A stretch of DNA of 64,000 nt from the NCBI GenBank assembly GCA_025890175.1, contig JANPYM010000003.1, positions 2,290,795 to 2,354,794 on the forward strand. Reading direction: 5' to 3'. The position numbers and the translations under genes were made by a program. This stretch comes from Ciborinia camelliae. Its lineage: Eukaryota; Ascomycota; Leotiomycetes; Helotiales; Sclerotiniaceae. Positions 25,284-37,228 of this stretch are shown here, in pieces. Below the pieces are notes generated by a model. The model was not told where the DNA came from and did no database searches. It saw nothing but the letters and a program-made list of their open reading frames with translations. Each line of letters opens with the position of its first letter. Position 1 is the stretch's first letter.

Positions 25284-25421
25284 CTTTCTTTCTATATTTC
25301 TTGCGAGCAAACTTGTGCTATTACTCTTTACCGTGATCTTCTGTTGAATGCAAACAGCAGCCGCAATCGAAACACCCGAACCACTTGCCCTTAAAGTACG
25401 TTTGACAGCTGAAGAAAACAC
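25284..25421 (-). other. Open 5' extension of TRR1, presequence-like
   Basis: Reading the TRR1 frame upstream from its ATG, there is no stop until a TAA near 25430-25432. The 46-codon extension from a GTG at 25419-25421 encodes a peptide beginning VFSSAVKRTLRASGSG and ending ARNIERK just before the Met. It has about eight basic residues, one acidic residue and many Ser, Ala and Thr, as in mitochondrial targeting peptides. No ATG is present. The GTG has A at -3. Inference: near-cognate initiation could make a mitochondrial isoform; it may equally be a chance open leader. Confidence 0.4.
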
Positions 25422-25962
25422 CTTGTCGATTTAAGATGATGCCCCTCTGTTTCGGTTTGTTTGTTTGTTTGTTGGTTGATTTATGATTCTCTCAAGTTCT
25501 TTGATCTATAGATCTATTCGCAAAATACTTAGTATAAATGTTTTTCTAAGAAGGAAATGAACTGTCGTGGTGTTGGTTATTTATCTATGAGTGCAGGTGG
25601 TTAGTGGAGAGAAACTCGGAAGATTCACGATTGTTGATTTCAAATTGATGCTCCTGTTCCCCGCCCAAATTCGTGATTTCCAAAGCCCCAAGAGATCTGG
25701 ACCGCCTTCGTTTCTGACCCTGGTCCTGGATCAGTAAGCAAAGTCAAGAACACCGTACGCCTCCTTTGTTACACAAAGTGACAGACAGGCTAGACCCGAT
25801 CTACCTAATCTCACCTCTTGTTTGATACAATACGGCTTGAGTATATTATTGGATCTAATCATGATTTGAGATGCGATTAGATCAGATTAGATTAGATAAT
25901 ATTTTGATTCTAGATTTCTAGATTCTGTTGATTGTAGCATTGATGCCAGAAGATGGGGTGGA

Positions 25963-25969
25963 TTAGTAA
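25963..25969 (-). promoter_or_regulatory. Candidate AP-1 (Yap1-type) site
   Basis: The minus strand reads TTACTAA, the Yap1/AP-1 response element of ascomycetes, about 680 bases upstream of the TRR1 ATG. Thioredoxin reductase is a standard oxidative-stress target of this regulator. A seven-base match at that distance is weak evidence. Confidence 0.25.
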
Positions 25970-26356
25970 GCAGGGTTAGGTTCATAAGGCAGTGTCGCTC
26001 TTTCATGGTACCTAGCATTGTTGATTTTAGCTTTCAACATATTTTTATGCCCAGGTGGATTTAATTACCTACTAGGTACCTATCTGCTAGGTGCTACATT
26101 GGCTATTATTACATAAGCACCTCCTTGACATGTCATCAATTGCCGAACTATGTACGGAGTAGTCTGGTGTAATTCGGAGGGGAGATACCGGTAGATGATT
26201 CTCGGTACCTACCTAGTAGGGGTACCTAGGTACTCATGAATACTAGGTAGGCGCGGCTCATTTCATCGTATCAAGATACTTAGTATATTGATATTATTCA
26301 CTACAGGACTGATCATATCCATTCTAAAGCCCATCCATAAACCGATTATGTATTAC

Positions 26357-28978
26357 CTACTTTGTATAATCATCCACACTCCCATCTCTCTTCGCCCCAA
26401 ATCTTCCCCCTATATTCATCCCACCAAACCCAGTCATATCTCCCCTGAAGAACTTTCCAATACTCTTCAGGTTTCCTTCCACAGTGGCCTTTGCATCCTC
26501 GCCCAAAGGACTTACCCCTCTATCGCCAACTCCTCCAGTTCCCATACTATCCCTGGCCGCACTAAATAGCTTTTCTCCAAAACCAGCGGGGTCAAATCGT
26601 GTCTGTAATCCTGGCATGCCACTAGGTGTTCCTATTCCTAGACCTGTGCTACCAAGCCCCGCAACATTCATAAGTGGTGTGAGAAGAGGTGAATTTTGTA
26701 CCAGGTGCTCATTGGCCTTACCATCTCTATGCATACCGAACATTTCAACCAGTGCGGCTTGATCTTGCTTTCTGACACCCTTCAATTCTAAAATTTTCCG
26801 GAAGTTCGTATCGCTACGATCGGCGATGTGAATAAGGTATGCTTGAACCAATCCCTCTGGCGGTGAAGGGCGGACCTGTAGCGTCTTGAGAAGCGGGTCT
26901 AGACGGGCCATTATGTTGTTCACGCGTTTTTGAAATGCAGTATTTGCAGTAGTTGATGAGGGAGTGGGGGAATGAGTGAGCAAAGTTGTTAATCCTTTGG
27001 TTAAGACATATTTGTCTAGTAACATCTGAACAGGAGGTTAGAAAAATATGCAGTTGAACTGGGTTCCGTGTGCTTGGAGATTGATACATACCTGTTCGGC
27101 GCCTACCTCGGATACAGGTCGACATTGAACTATGTTTGCGATATACGTGTTTGCCAAATGCTCAACAATGTTATCACAAAACGCACGCGCATATTGCTGC
27201 TTCCCTACCATGGGGAGTATTTCTCCTGCCTGGCCATTGACATGCTTCAACAACTCTGCCACATAACTGCTCTGATCCCCCACGCTTTCCATTTTGCTCC
27301 AATTTGTATTCTTCATCTCACGCCATGACCCTTCACAATCAGCTTCAACTCTATTTACCAATGATAAAACTGCTGCGCTGGCAACACCCATAAACGTATC
27401 AGATTGTGATGACAAGTCCACTTTTGTTGCCAGGTCACTGTCGATTCTCCTTTTCAGATTATCTTCCAGTTGCTGAGTATTTGCATGCCAATAATCTGCA
27501 GTGTTAAGAACAAGAATAGTATGTTCAAGACTGGGTCCTCCAGCTCCTTGCAAGAAAAATAGCAGAACCTGTTGAGCATATTGATCGAGATATTTAGCTA
27601 AGATTTTCGAGAAGTCGAGAAGTCGTTCACTAGTTGACAGCTTGGCACATTGAGCCAGAGATGTCTTGTAGAAGTGAAACAGTTCGATGGACGACGGTAT
27701 TACAGCCTGGGGAGAGAATTCTTCATCAGCTGCTAATAATGGTTGGATTCGATACTTGGGTATCATTGTGGCGAGTTGTTTGTCTTGTGACTCAACCCAG
27801 AGACTTAGATACGGTTCGAACGCCTCGGAAATAGACCCATGAAAAGCCAGGGGTTTATCTTCGAGAGAGCTAAGAGTATCGATACTTGCTCTTGCCCCTG
27901 TAGCGAATCTTTTCTCAAGACTTTGCTCGAAATCCATGGTTTCTTGAAGGCAACTCAAGAGTAGATTGACATCTAGCCTGCCTCCATCCGTTCGTCGCAT
28001 GCTCCGCTCCAAGATACTCTTAAAATCATCCCTGGTACCTTCGCAAAAGGCATTTGCCAGGACCTCATTGACTCTCCACCCCGCAGGAAATATTCCCGCA
28101 TGTTCATCCTCGAATGTTTTCAGCATTCTCCTGAACCAACTATATCTTCTACCAATATTATCCAAGCTCCCGGCTTCGTCATTTCCCCTGAAGACCTGCC
28201 TATATTCCCTCAATTGCGTATTGACATACCAAGTCACCAATCTTGCTCTGGCGTTATCTCCTAATGCATCCATGACCAGGCATGACTCTGCCAGCACTGC
28301 CTTCTTACTCCCCACCTCCCCTTTGGCAAATGCCATCTCAAAATCCTCGCAGACCTGCTCCAATAACTCTCTCTGTAATTCCGAGACGCCTCTACTTAAG
28401 GTAGCAATCTGGTCTATGCTCCTATAACTATTGAAATGTCTCATAAGCTGTAGAACAGCCTGTAGCAAGCTTGCGCATTCTCGGTATTGCCTCGTTTTCG
28501 CCAGACCTCTTAATTGTTCGTAAGCAGTCGTAAGCATCTGTAACCGTTTCAGAGCTGTCATGCTCAGGGTTAAGTTCTTCTTCGTGCCATCCAATCTCTT
28601 GATATCTGCGGTCATCGAGGTGATTGTTTGCTCTGTCTGTATAGCCCTTGTTCTTACAGATTCGATCTTTCTAAAGAGATCTGCAAGTTCTGACTTTGCA
28701 GACTGCATGCGTTTGAGTGAGGAATCATCATTATATGCCTGCGCGGCCACGAGATTGGAGATATTGCTGGACAGTTCATCTTGATGAGTCTGCAGTGCAA
28801 CAGCCGTCTGGTTTATGGAGGTCAAAGTCGAAGGATGGGAAAATATCGTGTTCAAGTGGTCGATAGGGTCATAATCAGCTGCGGGGTGAGTGTGATCAGT
28901 GGGGATTATTGATTATGGTGGGAGTGAGGTTTGGGACTTACATGCATCCAGTGATGAAGGTATCGATGCGCCATTCAT
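26357..28978 (-). CDS. COG4: Conserved oligomeric Golgi complex subunit 4 (830 aa)
   Basis: Three exons: 28978-28942, 28878-27092 and 27025-26357 (introns 63 and 66 nt), 830 residues in total. The N-terminal third is alpha-helical and coiled-coil-like (TLTSINQTAVALQTHQDELS ...; ADIKRLDGTKKNLTLSMTALKRL), followed by the long helical-rod region with the Cog4 signature around SRGVSELQRELLEQVCEDFE. The C-terminal exon (MLLDKYVLTKGLTTLLTH...) matches the conserved end of the family plus a Gly-rich tail. Cog4 is a lobe A subunit of the COG tethering complex. It acts at the cis-Golgi in retrograde vesicle docking and binds SNARE/Sly1 factors. The start is set by the ATG of the 37-nt first exon, which splices in frame to YDPIDHLNTIF. 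Without splicing, the two long frames would look like two genes. Confidence 0.9.
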
Positions 28979-30804
28979 GCTGTAATGAATGTTTTGAAAT
29001 AAATTAAATTATTGAGAACAGTACCCAATATATTAAGTCAAATGCATGTGTGAGTAAACCAATTAAATATTGATGTGTAGCTGTGGAAAGGTGTTTATAA
29101 TTTCTTTCTTAATAACACGGAGTAATGTAGGTTCCGTGTGGATAAACTTTGGTATAAAATTTTGTATAAGGAATCTCGCTTTCATTTCCTAATGTAAAAG
29201 ATTTCCTATTACAAAAAGCTAGACTAAAAATAAAAAACGTTATAGTCTATAGATTACCATGATAAACTATAGTCTATAATCTACCATAGTATGGTAGATG
29301 GTAAATGATAAATGATATAGTAGCAATTGATTAAATACATTAAACTATACTTTTCCGTTAATTTTTTAGTTTGAAATCCTTCAAATTTATAATATATATA
29401 TATAAAGTAATAAGTTTTGATCGAAAAATTGATAAGCCCAATCCGAAATAAGCAATTTTGAAAAAGTTGTTGAAGTTTTCAAAATTAAGTGATTTAATTG
29501 GATAGTTGATAAAGATAACGACAGCGAAGTCTATACCCCACTTACGAACCTACCTACAAATCTACAACCTACAAATCTACAAACCTAAAACCTATGAATC
29601 TACAAATCTACGAACCTACCTCCTCCCTCCGATCCTACAAATCAATCTAAAAATCGTACGATTTCTCCCTCCGAACTTACCTCCTCCCTCCAATTCTACG
29701 AACCTACGATTCTACGAATCTACGAATCTACGAACTTACGAATCTACAAACCTACAAATCTACAAATCTACAAACCTACCTCCTCCCTTCGATCCTACAA
29801 ATCTAAAAACCTAAAAATCGTACAATTCCTCCCTCCGAACCTACCTCCTCCCTCCAATCCTATCTCCTCCCTTCGATTCTACAAACCTACAAATCTACAA
29901 ATCTACAAACCTACCTCCTCCCTCCGATCCTACGAATCTAAAAACCTAAAAATCGTACAATTCCTCCCTCCGAACCTACCTCCTCCCTTCGAACCTACCT
30001 CCTCCCTCCGATCCTACAAATCTAAAAACCTAAAAATCGTACAATTCCTCCCTCCAAACCTACCTCCTCCCTCTAAACCTACCTCCTCCCTCCAATTCTA
30101 TCTCCTCCCTTCGATTCTACGAACCTACGAATCTACGAATCTACAATCCTACCTTCTCCCTTCGATTCTACAAATCTAAAAACCTAAAAATCGTACGATT
30201 CCTCCCTTCGAACCTACCTTCTCCCTTCGATTTTACCTTCTCCCTCCAAACTTACCTCCTCCCTCCGATTCTACGAATCTACGAACCTACAAACCTACGA
30301 ATCTACAAACCTTAATTATAGATAGGTTTTTACAGATATTATTAATAACTTATTTATAACCTTTTTCGACACCCTCTCTTTTGCGGTAGGCTTGTTGTAT
30401 ATAAAGTTAGGAGTGGTCGCACATATCTTGTCTATACGTGCATCCCCATAATCCATCAGCCTCGTCAGCCACAATACATGACAGCATCGATTGAGTACTA
30501 CCTAAGGTACTACCTAGTACATAGGTAGGTACAACAGTTTGATATTTATTAAAACTTTCAAATCAAATAATGATTACTTTGAGAAATCATGATGTTTTAC
30601 CACTCTATTACACAGGTATGACTTTTTTGATTCATCTTATTATACCTTGAACCAATATAGCTATGAGCATTCTTATCTAAACCCCAAAGTAGGTATTTTC
30701 AGATCAACCACCACCGCCACCACCCAATGTTGTTTCCTTTGTCGTTTCGTCATAACTCATAGCACTCCCAATGTCCCATATAGGGAGGTTTGAGCATTGA
30801 GAGC
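28979..30804. other. AT-rich and repetitive intergenic region
   Basis: From about 28980 to 29520 the DNA is very AT-rich, with repeated TATAGTCTATA and a perfect short palindrome at 29279-29299. This could be decayed or RIP-altered repeat DNA. The minisatellite at 29541-30311 follows, then TACCTAGTA-type motifs at 30495-30533. No gene is seen. Confidence 0.6.
29541..30311. repeat. Minisatellite, CTACRAATCTAC / CCTCCCTCC family
   Basis: About 770 bp is built almost wholly from short units of two kinds: CTAC(A/G)AA(T/C)CTA and CCTCCCT(C/T)CGA. A longer segment, CCTAAAAATCGTAC(A/G)ATT, recurs about five times at irregular spacing (near 29650, 29815, 29950, 30030 and 30185). The plus strand is strikingly poor in G. 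A partial open frame through it would encode repeated TNLRTYESTNL-like peptide, which is a by-product of the repeat rather than evidence of a protein. Confidence 0.9.
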
Positions 30805-32189
30805 TTATGCCTCATGCAGAGCTTTAAATCCAGACGATATCAAACTTCTCGGACCTGACGCATCTGCTGTCCCTGTCCAGTAAAACAATCCCTGAATTCT
30901 ATCAGTAAACCCTTATGGACAATCAAACGGGAGATGACCTACTCCGAGACGCCTCTGTTTGCAGTATTCGGCCTTCATCTTGACCGTTTGTGGGTTGTCA
31001 TAAGAGACCCATCCTCCGTCGCCTCCAAAGCAGGAAGCTGAAACAGTGGTCGTATCGACTATCTCTTGAGTTCCGGGCCTTGGCAACAACTTGTACTCGA
31101 ATGTTCCCTCTTCTCCACCACAACCTTGATACTGGTGTCCTGGTCCTCTTGAGTTCAGGAAAGATCTTCCGTATACTGGAACTCCAAGTAGTATCTTAGA
31201 AGCTGGGAAACCAGTCGATATAACGTAATCGACAGCGGCACTTCCATTTGCGGTATCCGGCATGTTTCCAGGATAAAGTTGAGCGTGGTGTCCTGACTTC
31301 TGGGACCATGAACCAGAAAAGTCATAAGCCATAAGATTGATGAGGTCTCTAAAGCAAGAGAATACGTTAGCACTGCTATTGTTTGGGAATAATAGATGAT
31401 CAAGAGATCAAAGTTTTGAATTCTTGAAGTTTGGCCGTAAACAATAGCCCTTACAGATAATCTTGCGCTCTATAAAGGTCGATATTTTGCAGAGCCCATC
31501 TTCCGGCAGGTAAAGCGGCCGTCAATAGATATCTTTCATCGGGCAGATGAAGCCGGACAGCTGCGAGAAGGGCAAGAAAATTTCGACCTTGTTCGGGATC
31601 TGATGGATGTTCCCAGTCGACTGGCTCATCAGTATAGGTTTTCTCTGCCACAGAATCAATAACTTACTGTCGATACCATTAAAACCTGTTGCATCAACCA
31701 GACCTCGGACCGACTTTCCGAAGAGATCTCTTGTGGCAGCCGAAGCAGCAACTTGCGCGAAGTTCACGCTAGCTGCGCCACCACCTATAGATATAATGAG
31801 CTGGAGATGCTCATGCTGTTGTTTTAAGCGCATAAATGACCCTAGGCAGCCAGTGGCGCCATCAACGGGCATTTGCATATCTGCCCATTCATCACTCAAC
31901 TGTTGTAGTTAGAAACAACGGCGAGACTGGCTGCGAGGGATGAGAAACTAACGAAAACTCCACCATCCGGGCCAACATGAGCAAAGGCATAGAAGACATG
32001 GCTGATACAGCTGAAGTTCAGTGACGCAGGTGTCTCGCCACGATAGACTCGATAGTTAGGATAGTACACGGCATTTTTGTACATGATGTTAGAAATACTC
32101 GCTGCAATCGATGGCTGAGAGGGCCTGCGAGTATCTATCTGTGGTCTCGAGTTCCACGGTATAGGAGGAGCTCCATATGGATATGACAT
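30805..32189 (-). CDS. GH18 chitinase, intracellular type (375 aa)
   Basis: Five exons: 32189-31953, 31899-31668, 31620-31455, 31348-30943 and 30891-30805 (introns 53, 47, 106 and 51 nt), 375 residues. It is a family 18 TIM-barrel: KNAVYYPNYRVY (strand 1), HVFYAFAHV (strand 2), LIISIGGG (the SxGG motif), NGIDIDWEHP (catalytic motif DxxDxDWE, formed across intron 2, with the proton donor Glu present), LINLMAYDFSGSW, and the closing GLFYWTGTADASG. It would cleave beta-1,4-GlcNAc linkages. There is no signal peptide; the N terminus is a Pro-rich stretch, which suits the cytosolic subgroup of fungal chitinases that act in cell-wall turnover or autolysis. The first Asp of the catalytic motif is Asn here; the two later acids are kept. 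There is no binding module. Confidence 0.9.
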
Positions 32190-33034
32190 CTCTAATAAGA
32201 CGTAGAATAGTAAATATCAGTAGATGAATAATCTGCTACAAGCCCTTTTTCTCATGTGAAATTCGCGTTGTGGAAGAAGGGAATGACAAGAAAAATATAT
32301 GAATGACTGATTCCGAGTTGGATGAGAAAGATGAGAACTTGAAAGCACCTCTTGTGGCTAAGAAAAGTGTTGATGTAGTATGAGCCCTGACACAAAGAAT
32401 TCACTCGCAAGGCTGAATATAATGCTTGAAGATGGAGATTCAAGATATAGCAGTACAGAGGTACAGTATGCACGAGAAATGACGAAGGGTAGAGATATCA
32501 ATCATACATATTCACTAAATCCATGTTCACCAACGGACTAATAACATGGTAGGTGAATTGCGAAAGCTTGTGATAGTGGATCGATGAAGAAAAAGGTGTG
32601 TGGGGATGAGAACTTTTGTAAGGAAGTTCCCAGTTGGTGTCTGGATTTCAAAATCAACGGCGAGACGACTAGGTAAGGGAAGATCCGAGCCATGGACCCG
32701 ACGATACCTTGACTACCTTAGCCAAGTTATAGAATAATGGGTTGAGTTAAACTTGATTAAGTGAAGTGACAGACTAGGTACCTACTAGGTGTTTCCTTTT
32801 CCTTCGATACAAAAGACACAAGTCTGGAGGGCCGTCCATATATACCTCTGCTATTATGCTCATATTGGTAGGTATCGGTAGGTATCTAGAGGCCAGTGTC
32901 CCGAATGTAGATCTGCACTACCTAGCACACCAGACAAATACCAGTATCCATATGTGTGGCGTTTCTAAAACAGACCAAATGATTAAAGCCAGTAGATTTG
33001 ATTTATCAAAGATATTGATGTCAGAATATCGGAA

Positions 33035-33074
33035 GAATAATGGACCATACGATAGCCCATATGGTCCATTATTC
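33035..33074. repeat. Perfect 15-bp inverted repeat
   Basis: GAATAATGGACCATA (33035-33049) and its exact reverse complement (33060-33074) flank a 10-base loop. A transcript would fold into a stable hairpin. No run of T follows that would suggest a terminator, and no gene is adjacent. Confidence 0.85.
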
Positions 33075-33923
33075 GGCGAGCTGAGAATGTTTTTTCATGA
33101 AAGAGGAGAAAAATTAGTTTGAAGAATGCGTCCGCTGGCCAATATGCTTTCGAGTATCGTTATCAATCGACCAGTACAGGAATCTGGAATATTAATAAAT
33201 ACCGTATTCGGAATTTTCCATCCATGCATCTATCCCATCCATCCCATCCATGATCCATCATCCCATCCCAATGTGGCAATGTCCCATCCACCACATTACA
33301 GCCATCTAGTGCAAGTGCCAGTGCAGTGCAGTGCTAATCGGCTAAACCCCTCGAAAGTAGAAACTAGAGGGGTCAAATGAAGAAGTCAAATTCAAGTGAT
33401 ATGAATCGCGATGCTCATAAGTTATAACTTATATGTGGGTTTGAAAGTTTCCAATTACCAAGATCAACGGTGCAAAGTTCGTGTTCTGACTCGTTCGTTG
33501 ATCTTGCATGCGCCATGGCTCATGGTCCATGGATGATATTGATGCCAATAAGAAGTGGCCCTCACTGTTTCTTTCAAGTTTCAATGCACCTGCAGGCATC
33601 GGTAACCAATCTTTGAATTCATTCACCGTAATCGTCATTACTAACCCTGTCCTTGCTGCATCAGAATTCAGCACCAGCAATAAAAATGAGCTGCCAATGC
33701 CATGATCCATCGTGAGAAACATTTGTTTTACTACTACTCCAATGTGCTCCATCGAGCTTTATGATCTTTTTGTGGGGGGACTTTCTTTTTTTGGTATGGA
33801 CAACTGGCAAGAATTTGGGCAAATATATTTGATGTCCATAAGTCAGGGTTCTTTTGGGGAAGTCCTCCGAACGCTTATGTTACGCCCCGAATATAAAATG
33901 TGACAGAAATGTAGATGTACATT

Positions 33924-34062
33924 AGGGACAGGAGGGACAGGAGGGACAGTAGGTACCGTAAGGTCCGTAACGTACCTAGGTAGGGAGGTCGTACGAAAAG
34001 TAAGTAGTAGGGACAAGGTAGGTAGGTAGCTGGTAGGTAGCTGGTAGGTAGCTGGTAGGTAG
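33924..34062. repeat. GGGACAGGA and GGTAGGTAGCT short tandem repeats
   Basis: Three GGGACAGGA-like units lie at about 33924-33949. Three to four copies of the 11-mer GGTAGGTAGCT lie at 34021-34062. Both are simple tandem repeats in non-coding DNA. Confidence 0.75.
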
Positions 34063-35466
34063 TCAAAAGATGCAAGCATGTGGATCTGATCGGTAAAGAT
34101 GCCGAATGTTGGAGGCCAGAGGCCACTCTCACTACTAACTGACGTGCATGAGGAGCCGAGTGACATGGATGGGTTTGAAAGTACTAGGTACCTACTAGGT
34201 ACCTACTAGGTAACTTGTAAGGTAGGTATGTACCTAGGTAGGTAGGTATATCCAGCCGAATGGTACCTTGGGATTCTTAGGAAGTTAGGTAGTACGGAGT
34301 AGGTACAGTGGAGGTACACTGGGTTCCAGGTTGAAGAAGACAGAAAAAAACCGACATAATGTAGGTATCCATAATATAGAGCTAACAGCTAATAGCTATT
34401 AGCTATTAGCTACCAGGGCGGCTATATAGTACATTAACTCAATACAGAGTACATCGATCAACTTTATACCTACTAGGGAGGTACAGCAAACCCTCAAGTG
34501 CTTATTTTAGAATATTAGAAAGCTTGTACTCTTTGCTCTATACCCTATACTAACCGAAGCACTGTATATCGGATCAATTTATCCTTGGTGTTGTAACCAT
34601 TTCCAGAACTGGGATGGTAGTTGTGAGAAGGAAGGTAGGTACGGTACAGTACCTTCGGGTTAATAATATGTATGGGGGAGTGAGTACAAGTCCGTACGTA
34701 CTCCGTACTGTGTGATGAAGACAACAATGATTCTTAGGTAGGGAGAGATGCAAGAGATTTCGATCGTCTAATGTTTTAATGAAGGATTTTATATATGATT
34801 ACCTAGGTAGGTATTGGATCCTATAAACCCATTACCCGGTCCGTCGGTCTACAACATTTACTTAAGTTAGAAATTGTAACTGCATTATAATCATTCACAT
34901 TGAGCAACTTGAGGTTGCAAGCAGAATGATCAGATCAGATCAAATGATAATGATAATGATATCAATCAACACACCCATCAATTTGATATTATCAATTCAT
35001 GGCCCGGGCCGGGGATGTTTGAGACAGGTTGACACTAACCATATTAGGAATAAAGGTATTGACTTTGTGATTACTAATACGCGAGGCTGTCAGTAAATCT
35101 TTCCTTGGCAACATTAATCATGCCTACCTAGGTAGGCTGGTATCAACATCTTCTTTCAATCAATCACCATTCTCAGTGCACCACACCCAAGTTAAAGATT
35201 CAGATATCGATCCATATCGTACGAAATTCATTTTTTGATTCTAATACCTCCCCATTTTACCGTGCAGGAAATTTTAAGGCAACCCTTCAGCCAATATAAA
35301 CAAGGCGCGACACAAGGCGCGGCACCTAGAGCTCATTGAACTTCACCAGATTCGTAAACACCTACATATTCACCTTCTCTGCCCCCTCCGGCGGTTCGCC
35401 TTGCAGTTCTACAATCAACATTGACACCGTCAATTCTCAGCCGACTCACACAATACATCTCCGAAC

Positions 35467-36302
35467 ATGGCTGAAATATCACAACGGAAACCCAGTGCTT
35501 TTGCAGCACAGGCTTCTGCTTCTGCAGCCCGGCAGATTTTAGAACATAAAGCTCCAGAATATAAGTTCTCGTTCACACCTTTTCTGCTTGATAACTTTCG
35601 CATGGGTATTTCGCCTGATCGGCCTACGTGTAAAGCATATCTTCAAGGACACTGCCCTCTCGGTAGTAACTGTCCTGATAAGCATGCTACCAATCCCAGT
35701 AATGCATGGAACTTCAACAACCTGGTATGCAAACATTGGCTGAGGGGCCTTTGTAAGAAGGGTGAAACCTGCGAGTTTCTCCATGAGTTCAATTTGAGGA
35801 AGATGCCAGAATGCAACTTCTTTGTAAAAAACGGATATTGCTCCAATGGAGGTAAGTTTACATCGTCATCTGTTGCTTTTTAAAAACTCCACTAATCAGT
35901 TCAGATGAATGTCTTTATTTACATGTTGACCCTGCCTCTAAGGCTGGAAATTGCCCACATTACGATAAAGGTTTTTGTCCTCTTGGTCCTATGTGCTCTA
36001 AAAAACATATCCGCAAGACTCTCTGCGAGTTCTACCTAGCAGGATTTTGTCCAGATGGGCCAAAATGTAGAAAAGCACATCCTAGATGGCCTTCGGACTT
36101 ACCAAAGCCAACTATCAAGGTTGAGAGAGATCCGGAGGAGTTTGCCGAAGAACAAGCAAGAATGAGAGAAAATGCAGAGAGAGAATCAGACAGGGAAAGA
36201 GGATTTGGAGAAGGGCGCCCCAGGCAGAGATGGAGGGGTGGCTTCAGCTTTCGTGGTAGGGGTGGTGGAGGAGAAAGGAGCCAACGAGGACGGGGACATT
36301 AA
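35467..36302 (+). CDS. YTH1: Yth1 / CPSF30 mRNA 3'-end processing zinc-finger protein (260 aa)
   Basis: Two exons, 35467-35851 and 35905-36302 (intron 53 nt), give 260 residues. Five tandem CCCH zinc fingers (C-x7/8-C-x5-C-x3-H) run from about residue 59 to 195: CKAYLQGHC..., CKHWLRGLC..., [10 protein letters not shown]..., CPHYDKGFC... and CEFYLAGFC.... The intron falls inside the third finger (SNG-DEC), which confirms the splice. The C terminus is acidic/basic and ends in an RGG-type tail ([17 protein letters not shown]). In yeast Yth1 is the subunit of cleavage and polyadenylation factor that recognises the poly(A) signal and bridges Fip1 and the poly(A) polymerase; animals call it CPSF30. 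The five-finger spacing and N-terminal YKFSFTPFL motif are diagnostic. The start follows a CACAATACATCTCCGAAC leader; no upstream in-frame ATG is needed. Confidence 0.95.
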
Positions 36303-37228
36303 GTATGTGAAACCAATACTCCACTCTGAAGTCTCATATAGCTGCAACACGCTACTGCTGCGGGGAACCCTGAATTGATTATGGACTACATATGCGAAGT
36401 ATACTCTGCGGGAAATGGAACATGCAAATTGTGGGTTACACAAGCTCCTTCGCATCCATTAAAGTAACGCCACCCTGCTTGTCATACCAATGCCCAGAGA
36501 ATCCTCAGTTGTGACGACGAAAAGAAACGGGAACGTCATGCAAGGCAAGCCCCGTCCCGCAGATCATGCAAGAAAACGTCTTCATCACAACAAGGCTGAG
36601 ACAAGACTAAAAAGCTGCATACGGAGTATACCGGCACCTTTATAAACAGGGTATCGTTATCTTCGACCAATAGGGCGAGATCAGCTATGCAGATATTCCC
36701 ACGAGTGGGAAAGCCCCTAGAGAATATTGTTGATCAGTTGCTTTCCCATCATTTGCAATTCTACATTGGGCTAAATTATCTCAAACACTGAGATTTTCAT
36801 GGGCCTGGAACATCGTACAGCCACAGAAAATGCGGTGGCCTAGAAACATGACGATAGGGGTTCGACAATTTCAAGGCAATTTCGGATCGGATTTGCGCAT
36901 ATCAATAGTTCAGGACAAGCTATATCCAAAGTAATTACGGCCTAGCATGGGCCATTCCAATTAATCTGCATGCCTGTAATACCTTTGAGACCTCAGGCAC
37001 TATGTGTGACAAGTGGGGTTCAAATTCATATCGACGTTGTAATAACCACACATAGCTTGACTACCTATGTTCATGAGCTGAGATGTCTCCTATGCAAGCG
37101 CCTGCTCATATTCTCAATTCCCCATAACGCCGTGACTCAAGACTCAATGCCCCAATGTATCATACCAAGATTCAAGTAGACAACGAGCCATCCCATATAT
37201 ACCAACCCGAAATCCAAGTATCCATTTC
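36303..37228. other. Intergenic between convergent YTH1 and DUF1776 genes
   Basis: About 0.9 kb of 3' flanking DNA between convergent genes. No gene, repeat or RNA is seen. Confidence 0.55.

Larger units (their letters stand above)
25284..26356. other. TRR1 upstream region and COG4 3' side
   Basis: Beyond the TRR1 leader this stretch holds a (GTTT)n-like run at about 25456-25475, GATTAGAT-type repeats near 25868-25900, and dense TACCTAGGTA-type motifs at 26066-26092 and 26204-26253. No gene is seen. Confidence 0.55.
32190..35466. other. Intergenic, repeat-rich, no convincing gene
   Basis: About 3.3 kb without a supportable gene. It contains a perfect 15-bp inverted repeat (33035-33074), a (CCCATCCAT)n-like stretch at about 33232-33262, GGGACAGGA repeats at about 33924-33949, GGTAGGTAGCT repeats at 34021-34062, AGCTATTAGCTA repeats at about 34381-34414, and many TACCTAGGTA-type palindromes (32772-32793, 34172-34240, 34799-34815, 35122-35139). 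The final 130 bases form the YTH1 leader. Confidence 0.6.

Noticed and set aside
29506..29814. Open frame with repeated TNLRTYESTNL-like peptide
   Set aside because: It is a direct result of reading the minisatellite; there is no start context, domain or splicing.
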